Assembly: GCA_025210375.1 (NCBI GenBank)
Contig: JAOASB010000042.1
Span: forward strand, 1-44,150
DNA: 44,150 nucleotides
From: Maledivibacter sp.
GTDB lineage: Bacteria; Bacillota; Clostridia; Peptostreptococcales; Caminicellaceae
Direction of reading: 5' to 3'
Below are positions 27,029-35,229 of this stretch, one piece after another. The notes beneath the pieces are model-generated. The model made no database searches. It saw only the letters and a program-made list of their open reading frames with translations, and had not been told where the DNA came from. Position numbers and translations under genes: made by a program. How positions within the stretch are numbered: position 1 is the stretch's first letter; each line of letters begins with the position of its first letter.

Positions 27029-27057
27029 ATAATACCATGATTTTCGAAAATTTTCAA
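27029..27057 (-). promoter_or_regulatory. SigA promoter of the glycine riboswitch transcript
   Basis: Minus strand TTGAAA (27057-27052), 17-bp spacer, TATTAT (27034-27029). It starts a leader of about 55 nt before the first aptamer. Confidence 0.7.
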
Positions 27058-27262
27058 CTTTTGCGATCACATAGGTAATTTTTTTTGGCGTTTTTTCAAA
27101 ATTTTTAGTCTTTTTTGTTGTTTTAAGTAATTTTATTAATAATCAAGGAAACGTTATCCTATGTATTCCATCATCTTATCATACAACTAAGGGATTAATT
27201 TGTCAACAAATTGTATAATTGTTCGAATTTTATTGTTTTTTGTACTTAGCCTAATACCATCA

Positions 27263-27291
27263 TTGACAGGCTGACGTATTCTTTGTATAAT
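27263..27291 (+). promoter_or_regulatory. Consensus SigA promoter for an RNA upstream of the S4-domain gene
   Basis: Perfect TTGACA (27263-27268), 17-bp spacer, perfect TATAAT (27286-27291). Predicted start near 27298. It is the strongest promoter visible in the window and points toward the structured RNA and the S4-domain gene. Confidence 0.85.
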
Positions 27292-27297
27292 GATATT

Positions 27298-27527
27298 TAT
27301 TAATAGTATTCAATAAAGGAGTAAATTAGTTCTATGAGAAGATTAATTTTTAACATTATCAAGTAATCGAAATTAATATTCGTTAAGAAAGCCTCGAGGA
27401 TATCCATGAATATCTTTATTTTGTGTTGCTTTCTTTGATAATGTTGAGAATTAGGATTTGCATAGGGTTTTTATTATCTATAGATATTGATTAGAAACCA
27501 TGCTTATTTTGAGCATGGTTTTTTTAG
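27298..27527 (+). ncRNA. Unidentified structured RNA, about 230 nt
   Basis: It starts after a consensus promoter and ends at an intrinsic terminator (AAACCATGCT paired with AGCATGGTTT, 27496-27521, then T-run). A long-range helix joins AACATTATCAA (from about 27351) and TTGATAATGTT (to about 27449). Next to it AAGAAAGC pairs with GCTTTCTT, and short hairpins lie inside, so a multi-branched fold is likely. A possible 10-codon ORF (MRRLIFNIIK) with an AAAGGAG site sits near its 5' end. No known riboswitch or housekeeping RNA core is recognisable. It could be a stand-alone small RNA or an attenuating leader. Confidence 0.6.
27496..27526 (+). terminator. Intrinsic terminator of the structured RNA
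   Basis: A 10-bp stem, 7-nt loop and T7 tail on the plus strand. It is 290 nt upstream of the S4-domain gene. Confidence 0.85.
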
Positions 27528-27538
27528 TCTGTTGACGG

Positions 27539-27598
27539 AGCCCAATATTTTATGGGCTTTATTTACTAGATGTAACTGTAAAATTTAAGCTTTACAGT
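27539..27598 (+). other. Two further hairpins in the leader
   Basis: AGCCCA/TGGGCT (27539-27558, followed by TTATTT) and ACTGTAAA/TTTACAGT (27575-27598). The first could be a weak terminator; the second lacks a T-run and may be an antiterminator or operator. Confidence 0.5.
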
Positions 27599-27619
27599 AA
27601 AATATATCGATATCTTAAT

Positions 27620-27656
27620 CCCATGGACAATTTTAATTGTCTGTGGGTTTTTTTTT
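27620..27656 (+). terminator. Strong terminator just upstream of the S4-domain gene
   Basis: A 12-bp stem with two G·T pairs (27620-27631 with 27636-27647), TTTA loop and a T9 tail. It lies 32 nt before a small ORF with a strong ribosome binding site, so transcription of the S4 gene must read through it or start after it. Confidence 0.85.
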
Positions 27657-27687
27657 ACTCATTTTTTGAAGGAAAGGAGGTTAACTT

Positions 27688-27741
27688 ATGCCATCATTTA
27701 CAAAAAACGTAATGGAGCTTATAAAAACTATTTACAGGTAA
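27688..27741 (+). CDS. Possible 17-residue leader peptide
   Basis: MPSFTKNVMELIKTIYR, preceded by a very strong AAAGGAGG with 7-nt spacing, directly after the 27620 terminator. It ends 75 nt before the S4-domain start. It could be a translated leader, a small independent peptide, or a chance ORF. The sequence has no run of one amino acid that would suggest classical attenuation. Confidence 0.45.
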   Translation: MPSFTKNVMELIKTIYR

Positions 27742-27815
27742 GGTGTTGTCTATGTTATTAGCCATAAATATTGACCCGATATACCTTACTTGGAAAATTC
27801 AAGGAGGTAGACTAA

Positions 27816-28355
27816 ATGAGTCAAATAGTATTAAATTGGGAGTTATTCGAAGACAAAATCGACAGTATAGAAAGATATTGTTCAGGTTGTGGAAAGAAGG
27901 TAATATTCTACGATTCCATGGTTAGAAGACATAATGCCAATGGAAAAAAAATATATAAATATGCTATATATAAATGTGAAAAAGGACATACATGGAATAA
28001 AATTATAAATAAGTACTTTTCAAACAACTCAAACACTCTAAGTAATCCCAATTCACTGGAAAGCAATAGATATTCAAAGGAAGAAAAATATAGAAAAAAA
28101 GGTGACACAAAAGTAAAAATCGAGAAGTTTTCTGCCATGAAATATAAAAAAGAAAATATTGATAGAATTGATATATTTATAAAAAATAAAAATTGCAAAA
28201 TTAGACTTGATAAGCTGTTAAATGAAAATTTAATAGATATAAGCAGAACACAGATACAAAATAAAATTAAAGCAAAAGAAATATTAGTTAACGATGTAGA
28301 AACAAAATCCAAGTACATTTTAAAAGATGGAGATAAAATTACTATTTTTATTTGA
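27816..28355 (+). CDS. Zinc-finger plus S4 RNA-binding domain protein (DUF1062-like)
   Basis: 179 residues. The N-terminal part carries a zinc site (Cys22, Cys25, Cys54, His58) in a pattern like DUF1062 proteins (CSGCGKK, then HNANGKK, YKCEKGHTWNK). A Lys/Ser-rich linker (about 75-115) follows. The C-terminal 60 residues form an S4-type RNA-binding domain (RLDKLLNENLIDISRTQIQNKIKAKEILVND, then KDGDKI). It probably binds structured RNA. It is transcribed alone on the plus strand after a leader with several hairpins, which suggests attenuation or autoregulation (inference). Start supported by AAGGAGG eight nt before ATG. Function unknown. Confidence 0.85.
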   Translation: MSQIVLNWELFEDKIDSIERYCSGCGKKVIFYDSMVRRHNANGKKIYKYAIYKCEKGHTWNKIINKYFSNNSNTLSNPNSLESNRYSKEEKYRKKGDTKVKIEKFSAMKYKKENIDRIDIFIKNKNCKIRLDKLLNENLIDISRTQIQNKIKAKEILVNDVETKSKYILKDGDKITIFI

Positions 28356-28370
28356 TAAATAGGTTATCTT

Positions 28371-28412
28371 AAAGGGCCGATTGATGGTATGTATAACCCC
28401 AATCGGCCCTTT
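28371..28412. terminator. Bidirectional terminator between the S4-domain gene and mglC
   Basis: AAAGGGCCGATT (28371-28382) pairs perfectly with AATCGGCCCTTT (28401-28412), with an 18-nt loop. The T-run is part of the stem on both strands. It serves two convergent genes. Confidence 0.75.
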
Positions 28413-28483
28413 ATAAAAATACTTTATAGGGATTTAATTATGTACTTTAAGTTTTTACTATGACCCTTTGTATTGTATGATTC

Positions 28484-29488
28484 TTATTTCTTAGTTAAAT
28501 ACTTCCTTATATCAAAGGCAACCGCTGTGACAATAATAAGCCCCTTTATTATAAGCTGCCAATAGGGATTTACACCAATGAATGTTAGCCCATAGTTTAT
28601 TACACTAAATATAAGTACCCCGGCAAGTACTCCCGGTACGGTACCAATACCACCTGAAGTTGATACTCCTCCTACTACACAAGCTGCAATGGCATCCAAT
28701 TCATACATGGTTCCATAATTATTGGTTGCCCCTCCTGTTCTAGCTGCTTCCAGCACTCCAGCAAGTCCGTAAAGAGCGCCTGCAATAGCATAAAGAGTAA
28801 GCAATGTCCGTCCCACATTTATGCCAGATACCTCTGCTGCTTCTTGATTCCCTCCTATGGCATACATATTTTTACCTAAATTTGTCTTGTTATATATGAC
28901 CCACACTATTATCGATACTGTTATGGCAATCAGCACAATTATTGGAATCGAATAAAGGTATCCTGAACCCAAGTTTGTGAAATCACTTCGTAAGCCCCCT
29001 ATGGGTTGTGAGTCATTTGGTGAGATATCAAAATAAATGGAGTTTAATCCATAAACAATTACCATAGTACCAAGAGTTGCAATAAAAGGCGGTACACTTA
29101 GCTTAGATACAATAAATCCATTCATTAAGCCTGCTATTAATCCCGCAACAACTGCAATCAAAACAGGTATAACTAATGGTAATTTAGGTAAATCGGGAAA
29201 AAATCTTCTGATGTAATCCCCTGTTTGAAGCATGGAAGCGGAAAGAACGGCTGCGAGTCCAACAACTCTCCCCGATGATAAATCCACACCTCCTGTTATT
29301 AATATAAAGGAAACACCCAACGCTATAATAACCCTCGTTGAGCTTTGCAGTAGAATGTCACGAAGGCATACTAAAGATAAAAAACGGGAATCACAAATGG
29401 CAATAACTATTACCAGTACTGCTAAGACTATATAAATTGCATTTTGAAATAATATTTCCTTTGTTTTCTTACTCTCTATACTAACCAT
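28484..29488 (-). CDS. mglC: Galactose/methylgalactoside-type ABC transporter permease
   Basis: 334 residues, with 8-10 hydrophobic segments of the BPD_transp_2 (RbsC/MglC) family. Conserved parts are TGGVDLSSGRVVGL, the EAA-type loop around YAIGGNQEAAEVSGINV, and a C-terminal CVVGGVSTSGGIGTVPGVLAG typical of MglC. It forms the membrane channel of a sugar importer with MglA and MglB. Last gene of the mglBAC unit, 20 nt after mglA. Sugar specificity (galactose, glucose or another) is inferred from resemblance. Confidence 0.93.
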   Translation of the reverse strand: MVSIESKKTKEILFQNAIYIVLAVLVIVIAICDSRFLSLVCLRDILLQSSTRVIIALGVSFILITGGVDLSSGRVVGLAAVLSASMLQTGDYIRRFFPDLPKLPLVIPVLIAVVAGLIAGLMNGFIVSKLSVPPFIATLGTMVIVYGLNSIYFDISPNDSQPIGGLRSDFTNLGSGYLYSIPIIVLIAITVSIIVWVIYNKTNLGKNMYAIGGNQEAAEVSGINVGRTLLTLYAIAGALYGLAGVLEAARTGGATNNYGTMYELDAIAACVVGGVSTSGGIGTVPGVLAGVLIFSVINYGLTFIGVNPYWQLIIKGLIIVTAVAFDIRKYLTKK

Positions 29489-29508
29489 ATATCTATGACC
29501 TCCTTAAA

Positions 29509-31026
29509 TCACAAGCTAAATTCTGTGGCAAGACGCATTATAGCTTCTTCATTAGCATTATTTCCATCTACAAAGCCTGAAAGTTTGCCTTCACACATGA
29601 CCATTATTCTATCAGACATACCGATAAGCTCTGGCATCTCGGAGGATATCATTATTATACTTTTACCTTGTTTGGCTAAATCAACGATCATTGTATATAT
29701 TTCATATTTTGCTCCAACATCAATTCCACGGGTCGGTTCATCTAATATCAATATATCTGGCTTAGTAAGAAGCCATCTAGCCAAAAGCACTTTTTGCTGA
29801 TTTCCACCCGATAAATTTTTAATCAGAGTTTTATAGGAAGGCGTCTTAACCCCCAGCCTTTCAATACTCCTATCAGTATCTTCCCTTCTTTTCTTTTCAT
29901 CGATAAGGAAAAGAGAGCTTATATATTGCTTTAAATTTGCAACTAACGTATTTTCTTGCACATTTAACACTGGTATTATACCCGTAACACGACGTTCCTC
30001 TGTAAGTAATGCAATCCCATGTTTTTTTGCATCAATAGGAGATTTTATTTTAACCTTTTTGCCATCTATAAATATATCTCCTGACTCTACAGATCTCAGT
30101 CCGAAAATTGCTTCGACTAATTCTGTCCGTTGAGCGCCTACAAGCCCACCTATACCTAGTACTTCCCCCTTATGTAATTCAAAGGATACATCCTTAAAGG
30201 ATTTAGGAAAGGGGGATGTAAGTCCTTGAACCTTCAATATAGTCTCACCAATCCCATTACTTCGTGCTGGAAATCTTTGATTAAGATCACGACCTACCAT
30301 CTTCGATATAATCATATCCGTAGTAATATTGACTGTATCCCAAGTCCCAATTAACCTACCATCTCTCATAATTGTTACCTCATCCGATATTTGGGATATC
30401 TCTTCCAGTTTATGGGATATATAAATAATAGAAATGCCCTTATCCTTCAAGCGGTTTATTAATCTAAACAGGTGCTTCACTTCATTATCCGTTAATGAGG
30501 ATGTTGGTTCATCCATGACTATGATTTTTGAGTTATAGGAAATGGCTTTAGCTATTTCCACCAATTGTACTTCAGATACAGACAAATTTTTAATTATAGT
30601 CCTTGGTTCTATATTCATATCAAGGTCTAAAAAAAGTTTTTTTGTATCCGCATACATTTTCTTATGATCTATAAAACTAAAGGGTCCGTACCCCTTATTT
30701 GGAAATCTTCCAAGCCATATATTTTCCATTACACTTCTATAGGGTACTGGATGAAGCTCCTGGTGGATCATTGAAATACCGTTATTAAGTGCAACCCTTG
30801 AATTATATATATCGATCTTTTTGTCGTTTAGAATAATTTCGCCAGAATCCTGCTTATATATTCCAAATAAGCATTTCATAAGTGTAGATTTCCCTGCACC
30901 ATTTTCACCCATAAGTGCATGTACACTTCCTCTACGGACTTTTAAAGTTACATTATCCAACGCCTTTACGCCGGGAAATTCCTTTGACATATCATTCATT
31001 TCCAGCAAGTAATTACTTTTACTCAT
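29509..31026 (-). CDS. mglA: Sugar ABC transporter ATP-binding protein (two ABC domains)
   Basis: 505 residues with tandem ATPase domains. The first has Walker A GENGAGKST, signature LSVSEVQ and Walker B IIVMDEPTSSL. The second has a degenerate Walker A (GGLVGAQRTEL) but intact signature LSGGNQQK and Walker B ILILDEPTRGID, as is normal for MglA/RbsA/XylG. It energises uptake through MglC. GGGGGTGG precedes ATG 31026. A 143-nt gap separates it from mglB, and may help keep binding protein levels above ATPase levels. Confidence 0.95.
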   Translation of the reverse strand: MSKSNYLLEMNDMSKEFPGVKALDNVTLKVRRGSVHALMGENGAGKSTLMKCLFGIYKQDSGEIILNDKKIDIYNSRVALNNGISMIHQELHPVPYRSVMENIWLGRFPNKGYGPFSFIDHKKMYADTKKLFLDLDMNIEPRTIIKNLSVSEVQLVEIAKAISYNSKIIVMDEPTSSLTDNEVKHLFRLINRLKDKGISIIYISHKLEEISQISDEVTIMRDGRLIGTWDTVNITTDMIISKMVGRDLNQRFPARSNGIGETILKVQGLTSPFPKSFKDVSFELHKGEVLGIGGLVGAQRTELVEAIFGLRSVESGDIFIDGKKVKIKSPIDAKKHGIALLTEERRVTGIIPVLNVQENTLVANLKQYISSLFLIDEKKRREDTDRSIERLGVKTPSYKTLIKNLSGGNQQKVLLARWLLTKPDILILDEPTRGIDVGAKYEIYTMIVDLAKQGKSIIMISSEMPELIGMSDRIMVMCEGKLSGFVDGNNANEEAIMRLATEFSL

Positions 31027-31169
31027 TCAACCACCCCCTGGGTACTTGTTTTTAGATAGAAACCTTTTATTGCCATGGGTTTTAATAGAAAACAAGGGCC
31101 AATTTTTTATTGTACCCCTGCTTTCTTCTAAGAATTTAAATTTTTCTAAGGGATTGTTACTATAATAAT

Positions 31170-32207
31170 TTACTTAGCATCATCCATATTTTCTTTCGTT
31201 ATTTTTTTATAAGGTATCCATACATATTTTTCATCGGTTATTTCGTATCCAGCATTTTCTTTGTTTGGAGTTTCCCCTTTGGCAAGAACATATGCTAGAT
31301 TGAATGTAGCTTTACCTTGGTTCTTAGCATCGTTTAGCACTGTTCCAAGAAGGGTTCCATCTTCAAGTGCCTTTAGTGCAGGTGCCGTTGCGTCAACTCC
31401 AACTACGGGCATATACTTATCCCCTGTAAAATATCCGGAAGCCTTTAATGCTTCTATTGCTCCCAGTGCCATATCATCATTATTAGCAAATACAGCCTCT
31501 ATATTATCTCCATGGGAAGCTATGAATGCAGCCATTTTTTCTTGACCCTTCACACGGTCCCACATTCCAGTATCTTCAGCAAGCTTTTCAACCTTTATCC
31601 CTGCATCTTCAACGGCCTTAACAGAGAATTTGGTACGTAATTCTGCATCTTGATGTCCTGGTTCTCCCTTCAACATAACATATTGTAAAACTCCGTCCTT
31701 ATTTTTATCTGCATCCGGGTTAGCTTTCCAATAATCTACTATAAGCTGACCAGATATTGTTCCAGATTCTTCAGCCTTTGCACCTACATAATACACCTTA
31801 TCCCATTTTTTCATGTCCTCGGGTAGAGGTTCCCTATTTAAAAATACAACTGGCACATCTGCTTTCTTTGCTTTATCGATGATCACTCCTGCGGCAGTAC
31901 GATCAACGGGATTTATTGCTAGGGCATTGACTTTCTTAGTAATAAAAAGATCTACCTTATCATTTTGTGTTGGTTGTGAGTTTTGACTATCAACAATATC
32001 TACCTGTGCTTTACCCTCTGCACTTGCAGATATTTCATTACGAACGCCAGTCATAAATGTATCATCAAATTTGTAGATTGCAACTCCGATTTGTATATCT
32101 CCACCGTCGTTACTACTATTTGTGGCACTGTTACCACATGCAGAAAGTATACTGATTAAAAGTGTGATTACGGTAATAAATACAACAATTTTTCTCCCTT
32201 TTTTCAT
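31170..32207 (-). CDS. mglB: Galactose/glucose-type sugar-binding lipoprotein
   Basis: 345 residues from ATG 32207 (the frame reaches 32255 but adds 16 residues before the signal sequence). A lipobox ends in LLISILSACGNS. The Peripla_BP_4 fold carries MglB hallmarks: IYKFDDTFMTGVRNEI, the calcium-site-like DADKNKDGVLQYVMLKGEPGHQDAELRT, FANNDDMALGAIEAL, and a final TVLNDAKNQGKATFNLAY. It captures the sugar outside the membrane and delivers it to MglAC. AAGGGGGA lies about 10 nt upstream. It is first in the mglBAC unit. Confidence 0.94.
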   Translation of the reverse strand: MKKGRKIVVFITVITLLISILSACGNSATNSSNDGGDIQIGVAIYKFDDTFMTGVRNEISASAEGKAQVDIVDSQNSQPTQNDKVDLFITKKVNALAINPVDRTAAGVIIDKAKKADVPVVFLNREPLPEDMKKWDKVYYVGAKAEESGTISGQLIVDYWKANPDADKNKDGVLQYVMLKGEPGHQDAELRTKFSVKAVEDAGIKVEKLAEDTGMWDRVKGQEKMAAFIASHGDNIEAVFANNDDMALGAIEALKASGYFTGDKYMPVVGVDATAPALKALEDGTLLGTVLNDAKNQGKATFNLAYVLAKGETPNKENAGYEITDEKYVWIPYKKITKENMDDAK

Positions 32208-32312
32208 AGTTACAATTTCCCCCTTACATTTTTTATAATTCAAGTCCCAATACATAGAAATTTCAAAAATTTCTGACTTGCCTTAAATATATCATCAACA
32301 AAAATATAAATT

Positions 32313-32338
32313 AATATAAAATTCTACAGTTTTATATT
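32313..32338. promoter_or_regulatory. Palindrome in the mglB upstream region
   Basis: AATATAAAA (32313-32321) pairs with TTTTATATT (32330-32338), a perfect 9-bp inverted repeat with 8-nt spacer, about 105 nt upstream of mglB. No cre box is seen. It may be an operator (for example for YesN) or a weak AT hairpin. Confidence 0.4.
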
Positions 32339-32461
32339 GAAATACTACTATATTTTTACTGATCCCTTATATCCACTACCTTAATTTGAGTAAAATTTCT
32401 CTACAACAAATGATATGCAATAAAAAAATGGCCTTCAAGCCACTTATTATAAACACATTAT

Positions 32462-33451
32462 TCATTTTACAAATGGAAACAAAAGTTTCTGATTTTCAGG
32501 CAAATACATATTTTCTATATTTATTACCTTTGAACCCGTGTCTATACGTTTTTTTATGTCCTTCTTTTCTAGGGCTTTAACTGCATTTTTTACCCCCAAA
32601 TACCCCATACTAAAGGGGTTTTGAATAATTGTGGCCTGTATCACTCCCCCTTCTAAGTATTCAATCTCCTCGGGAGTGCTATCGAAGGTTACTACTTTTA
32701 CTTTTCCTGCTAAATTCATTTCATCTATTGCCTTTGCAACGCCTATGGAGGATATTGCATTTAAAGCAACTATTGCATCAACATCTTCATTCTCTCGAAT
32801 AATCTTTTTTGTTAGTATTACAGCACGCTCTATGTTTGAAAGACAATATTCCTTTGAGATCACATTTATTCCGCTATACTGTGAGATTATATTTGAAAAT
32901 CCTTTTTCCCTTTGCTCTCCATTCCCTGTACCCTTCACAAAACCCATGATGGCTATATTACCTTTTTTTCCTATCATGCTTATAAGTATTTCCGCAGCTT
33001 TTTTACCCGCATCAAAATTATCGGTTCCTATGAAGCTGTTATATTTTTCTGTATTAACCTCAGAATCAATTATTATTATTGGAATTTTCCTATCATATGC
33101 TTTTTCGATTACTTCTACGAGCCCATTATAATCACTTGCCGCCACTATAATGGCATCGGCTTTGTTATCAATTGCCCTATTAACTAATTCTATCTGACCT
33201 TCTATATCTTCTTCACCATAGGGTGCATTAAAATCTATATCTACATTAAATTCCTTAGCTGCAGTATCTGCTCCCATTTTTACAGTTTTCCAGTAGTCAC
33301 CACTTTTCATTTTTACAATAAAAGCTATATTTCTTTTTTGTTCATTTTTATTAACAACAGCACTCTTATTACATGCTGCTAAGGATAAGCAAAGTATAAT
33401 TATGAGGAAAGTGATCAAAAGCTTTTTTATCCTATACATTTCTTTATTCAT
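32462..33451 (-). CDS. Stand-alone sugar-binding lipoprotein of a sensing module
   Basis: 329 residues from ATG 33451 (AGGAGG six nt upstream; an earlier ATG at 33466 overlaps the site). The lipobox ends in CLSLAAC. The fold is a LacI/RbsB-type periplasmic binding protein (Peripla_BP_4): FIVKMKSGDYWKTVKMGA, ADAIIVAASDY, GTDNFDAGKKAAE, GNIAIMGF, AIVALNAISSIGVAKA, QATIIQNPFSMGYLGV. The start overlaps the stop of the yesM-type kinase gene by 8 nt, so the two are translationally coupled. It has no own permease, which fits a sensor partner of the kinase, as in the XylFII-LytS systems of Clostridium (analogy). It could alternatively feed MglAC. Confidence 0.9.
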   Translation of the reverse strand: MNKEMYRIKKLLITFLIIILCLSLAACNKSAVVNKNEQKRNIAFIVKMKSGDYWKTVKMGADTAAKEFNVDIDFNAPYGEEDIEGQIELVNRAIDNKADAIIVAASDYNGLVEVIEKAYDRKIPIIIIDSEVNTEKYNSFIGTDNFDAGKKAAEILISMIGKKGNIAIMGFVKGTGNGEQREKGFSNIISQYSGINVISKEYCLSNIERAVILTKKIIRENEDVDAIVALNAISSIGVAKAIDEMNLAGKVKVVTFDSTPEEIEYLEGGVIQATIIQNPFSMGYLGVKNAVKALEKKDIKKRIDTGSKVINIENMYLPENQKLLFPFVK

Positions 33452-35222
33452 AATCTTCCTCCTCAATTAAAGGCAGCCATATCTTCACTGAGGTACCCTC
33501 TTCTAATTCACTTTCAATTTCAAGACCATATTCATTTCCAAAATAAAGTCTTATCCTTTCATGTACGTTTTTAACCCCTACTCCAAAGGTTTTTTTATCT
33601 ATTGCTTCCCGGGAAAGTATGTTTTCAAGGATATCTTTTTTCATTCCTAAACCATTATCCCTTACTTCAAATAGTAATTTCCCATCCATGATTCTTCCCC
33701 ATATGGTAATTAAGCCTTCATCAACCATATATTCGATTCCATGATATATTGCATTTTCAATAATAGGCTGCAAAATTAACTTTAGGGTCTTATATTTAAG
33801 AATCTCTTCCTGAACTTGAAAACTAAACTCAAACTTGTTTTTGTATCTCATCTTTTGAATAATCAAATAGTTTCTGGCATGTATAAGCTCTTCATTTACT
33901 GTAATTATATGTTTCCCCTTACTTATACTTATTCTGAACAATCTAGCTAGTGAAGTAACCATTGTTATTACATCTCCACTTTTCTCGTTTTCCGCCATCC
34001 ATACAATAGAGTCTAAGGTATTGTAGAGAAAATGGGGATTTATCTGGGCTTGAAGGGCATTGAGTTCACTCTTGCGTTTTGCCTCCTGTTCAACCACTAT
34101 CTGATTCATTAGCTGCCTTATCCTCGATATCATCATATTGAAGGTCTTTGAAAGCCTTACAACTTCATCTTCACCTTTAATATCAATATTAATATCAAAA
34201 CGACCCTCCTCCACCATTTTCATGGACTGCTCAAGCTGCTTTATGGGCTGAGATATTTTTGCCGAAATAAATGCGAGTATTACTATAAAGAATACTACTC
34301 CAAAGAATAAAATCCATTTAACAAATATGCTTGTTTCCTTTTTAGTAGCTGCTATCTCATCCATATAAAATACCCCGACTATTTTCCAATCGGCATAGGG
34401 CAATGTATTTATTGTGAGCATCCTTTTTTCACCATTTAAATCTTGAATAAAATTGCCATAGCTATATTTTATAAAATCATAATGGTTTTCATATTTTAGA
34501 CCCACATAAACTAACTGCTGCTGGGGATGAAAAATAATACTTCCGTTGGAATGCATGATATAGACATAACCTTTTTTTCCTAGATTAACCCTCTGACAAA
34601 TCTCTTCTATGGTTCTAAAGTTCATATCTATTAATAATACACCTTTAACTGGTTTGTTGTTTTTCATAAATGTTACCTTCCTACTTAAGGACACAACCCA
34701 ATTATGTTTTTTAGGAAATAAGTTCTGTACATGGGGGGAGGAAAAATAAAGGTTATCACTGTTTTTTGAGTGTATTTGGAACCAATCTTGGTTAGATAAA
34801 ACTACATTGTTCTTTAATGGAAGTGATGGCGCACAGGCAACTGCATCTTCGTCTTCGGTGAATAGTGCTATGGTCACTATATCCTTTCTAGTACTTAAAA
34901 TTATATTCATATATTCTTCTAGCTTTGATCTAGAGGAATATTGATTGATATTTATATTATTTTCCAATAGATCAGAGATTTCTATCATGCTTCTCATATA
35001 ATGATCTAGATTCATATTTACCTGTTCTACCACCTCTTCATTACTAATTGAAGTATTTTGTTCAGCGATATCGGAAAACTTTTTATATAATGTTAATGCT
35101 ACAAATAACATGGCGAGAACAGTTATAAACGTAAATGATACAGTTATAATGAATTGTAGACTTCTAAAGCTCAGACCCCCTACCAACCTGGTAAATATTC
35201 TTTTTTCTTTCTTACCCTCCAT
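33444..35222 (-). CDS. YesM-type sensor histidine kinase
   Basis: 592 residues. Transmembrane segment (about 22-45), a large extracytoplasmic dCache-like sensing domain (about 46-300), second transmembrane segment (about 302-322), HAMP (about 322-378), a His_kinase domain with the phospho-acceptor in QAQINPHFLYNTLDSI, and a HATPase domain (IIENAIYHGIE, RDNGLGM, GVGVKNVHERI). All motifs are intact. The cognate regulator gene is directly upstream (7 nt). The binding protein gene overlaps its 3' end, pointing to a three-part sugar sensing module. Confidence 0.94.
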   Translation of the reverse strand: MEGKKEKRIFTRLVGGLSFRSLQFIITVSFTFITVLAMLFVALTLYKKFSDIAEQNTSISNEEVVEQVNMNLDHYMRSMIEISDLLENNININQYSSRSKLEEYMNIILSTRKDIVTIALFTEDEDAVACAPSLPLKNNVVLSNQDWFQIHSKNSDNLYFSSPHVQNLFPKKHNWVVSLSRKVTFMKNNKPVKGVLLIDMNFRTIEEICQRVNLGKKGYVYIMHSNGSIIFHPQQQLVYVGLKYENHYDFIKYSYGNFIQDLNGEKRMLTINTLPYADWKIVGVFYMDEIAATKKETSIFVKWILFFGVVFFIVILAFISAKISQPIKQLEQSMKMVEEGRFDINIDIKGEDEVVRLSKTFNMMISRIRQLMNQIVVEQEAKRKSELNALQAQINPHFLYNTLDSIVWMAENEKSGDVITMVTSLARLFRISISKGKHIITVNEELIHARNYLIIQKMRYKNKFEFSFQVQEEILKYKTLKLILQPIIENAIYHGIEYMVDEGLITIWGRIMDGKLLFEVRDNGLGMKKDILENILSREAIDKKTFGVGVKNVHERIRLYFGNEYGLEIESELEEGTSVKIWLPLIEEEDYE

Positions 35223-35229
35223 GGCATCA

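Noticed and set aside
27743..27925. 60-codon ORF overlapping the S4-domain start
   Set aside because: It runs out of frame through the strongly supported S4 gene start; only the separate 17-codon ORF before it has a strong ribosome binding site.
27908..28318. Minus-strand 136-codon hydrophobic ORF
   Set aside because: It is antisense to the S4-domain gene; its Phe/Leu-rich composition is what Lys/Asn-rich coding sequence gives in reverse.
32425..32446. Terminator after the stand-alone binding protein gene
   Set aside because: TGGC/GCCA is followed by a T-run on the minus strand, but the stem is only about four base pairs; too weak to list as a feature.
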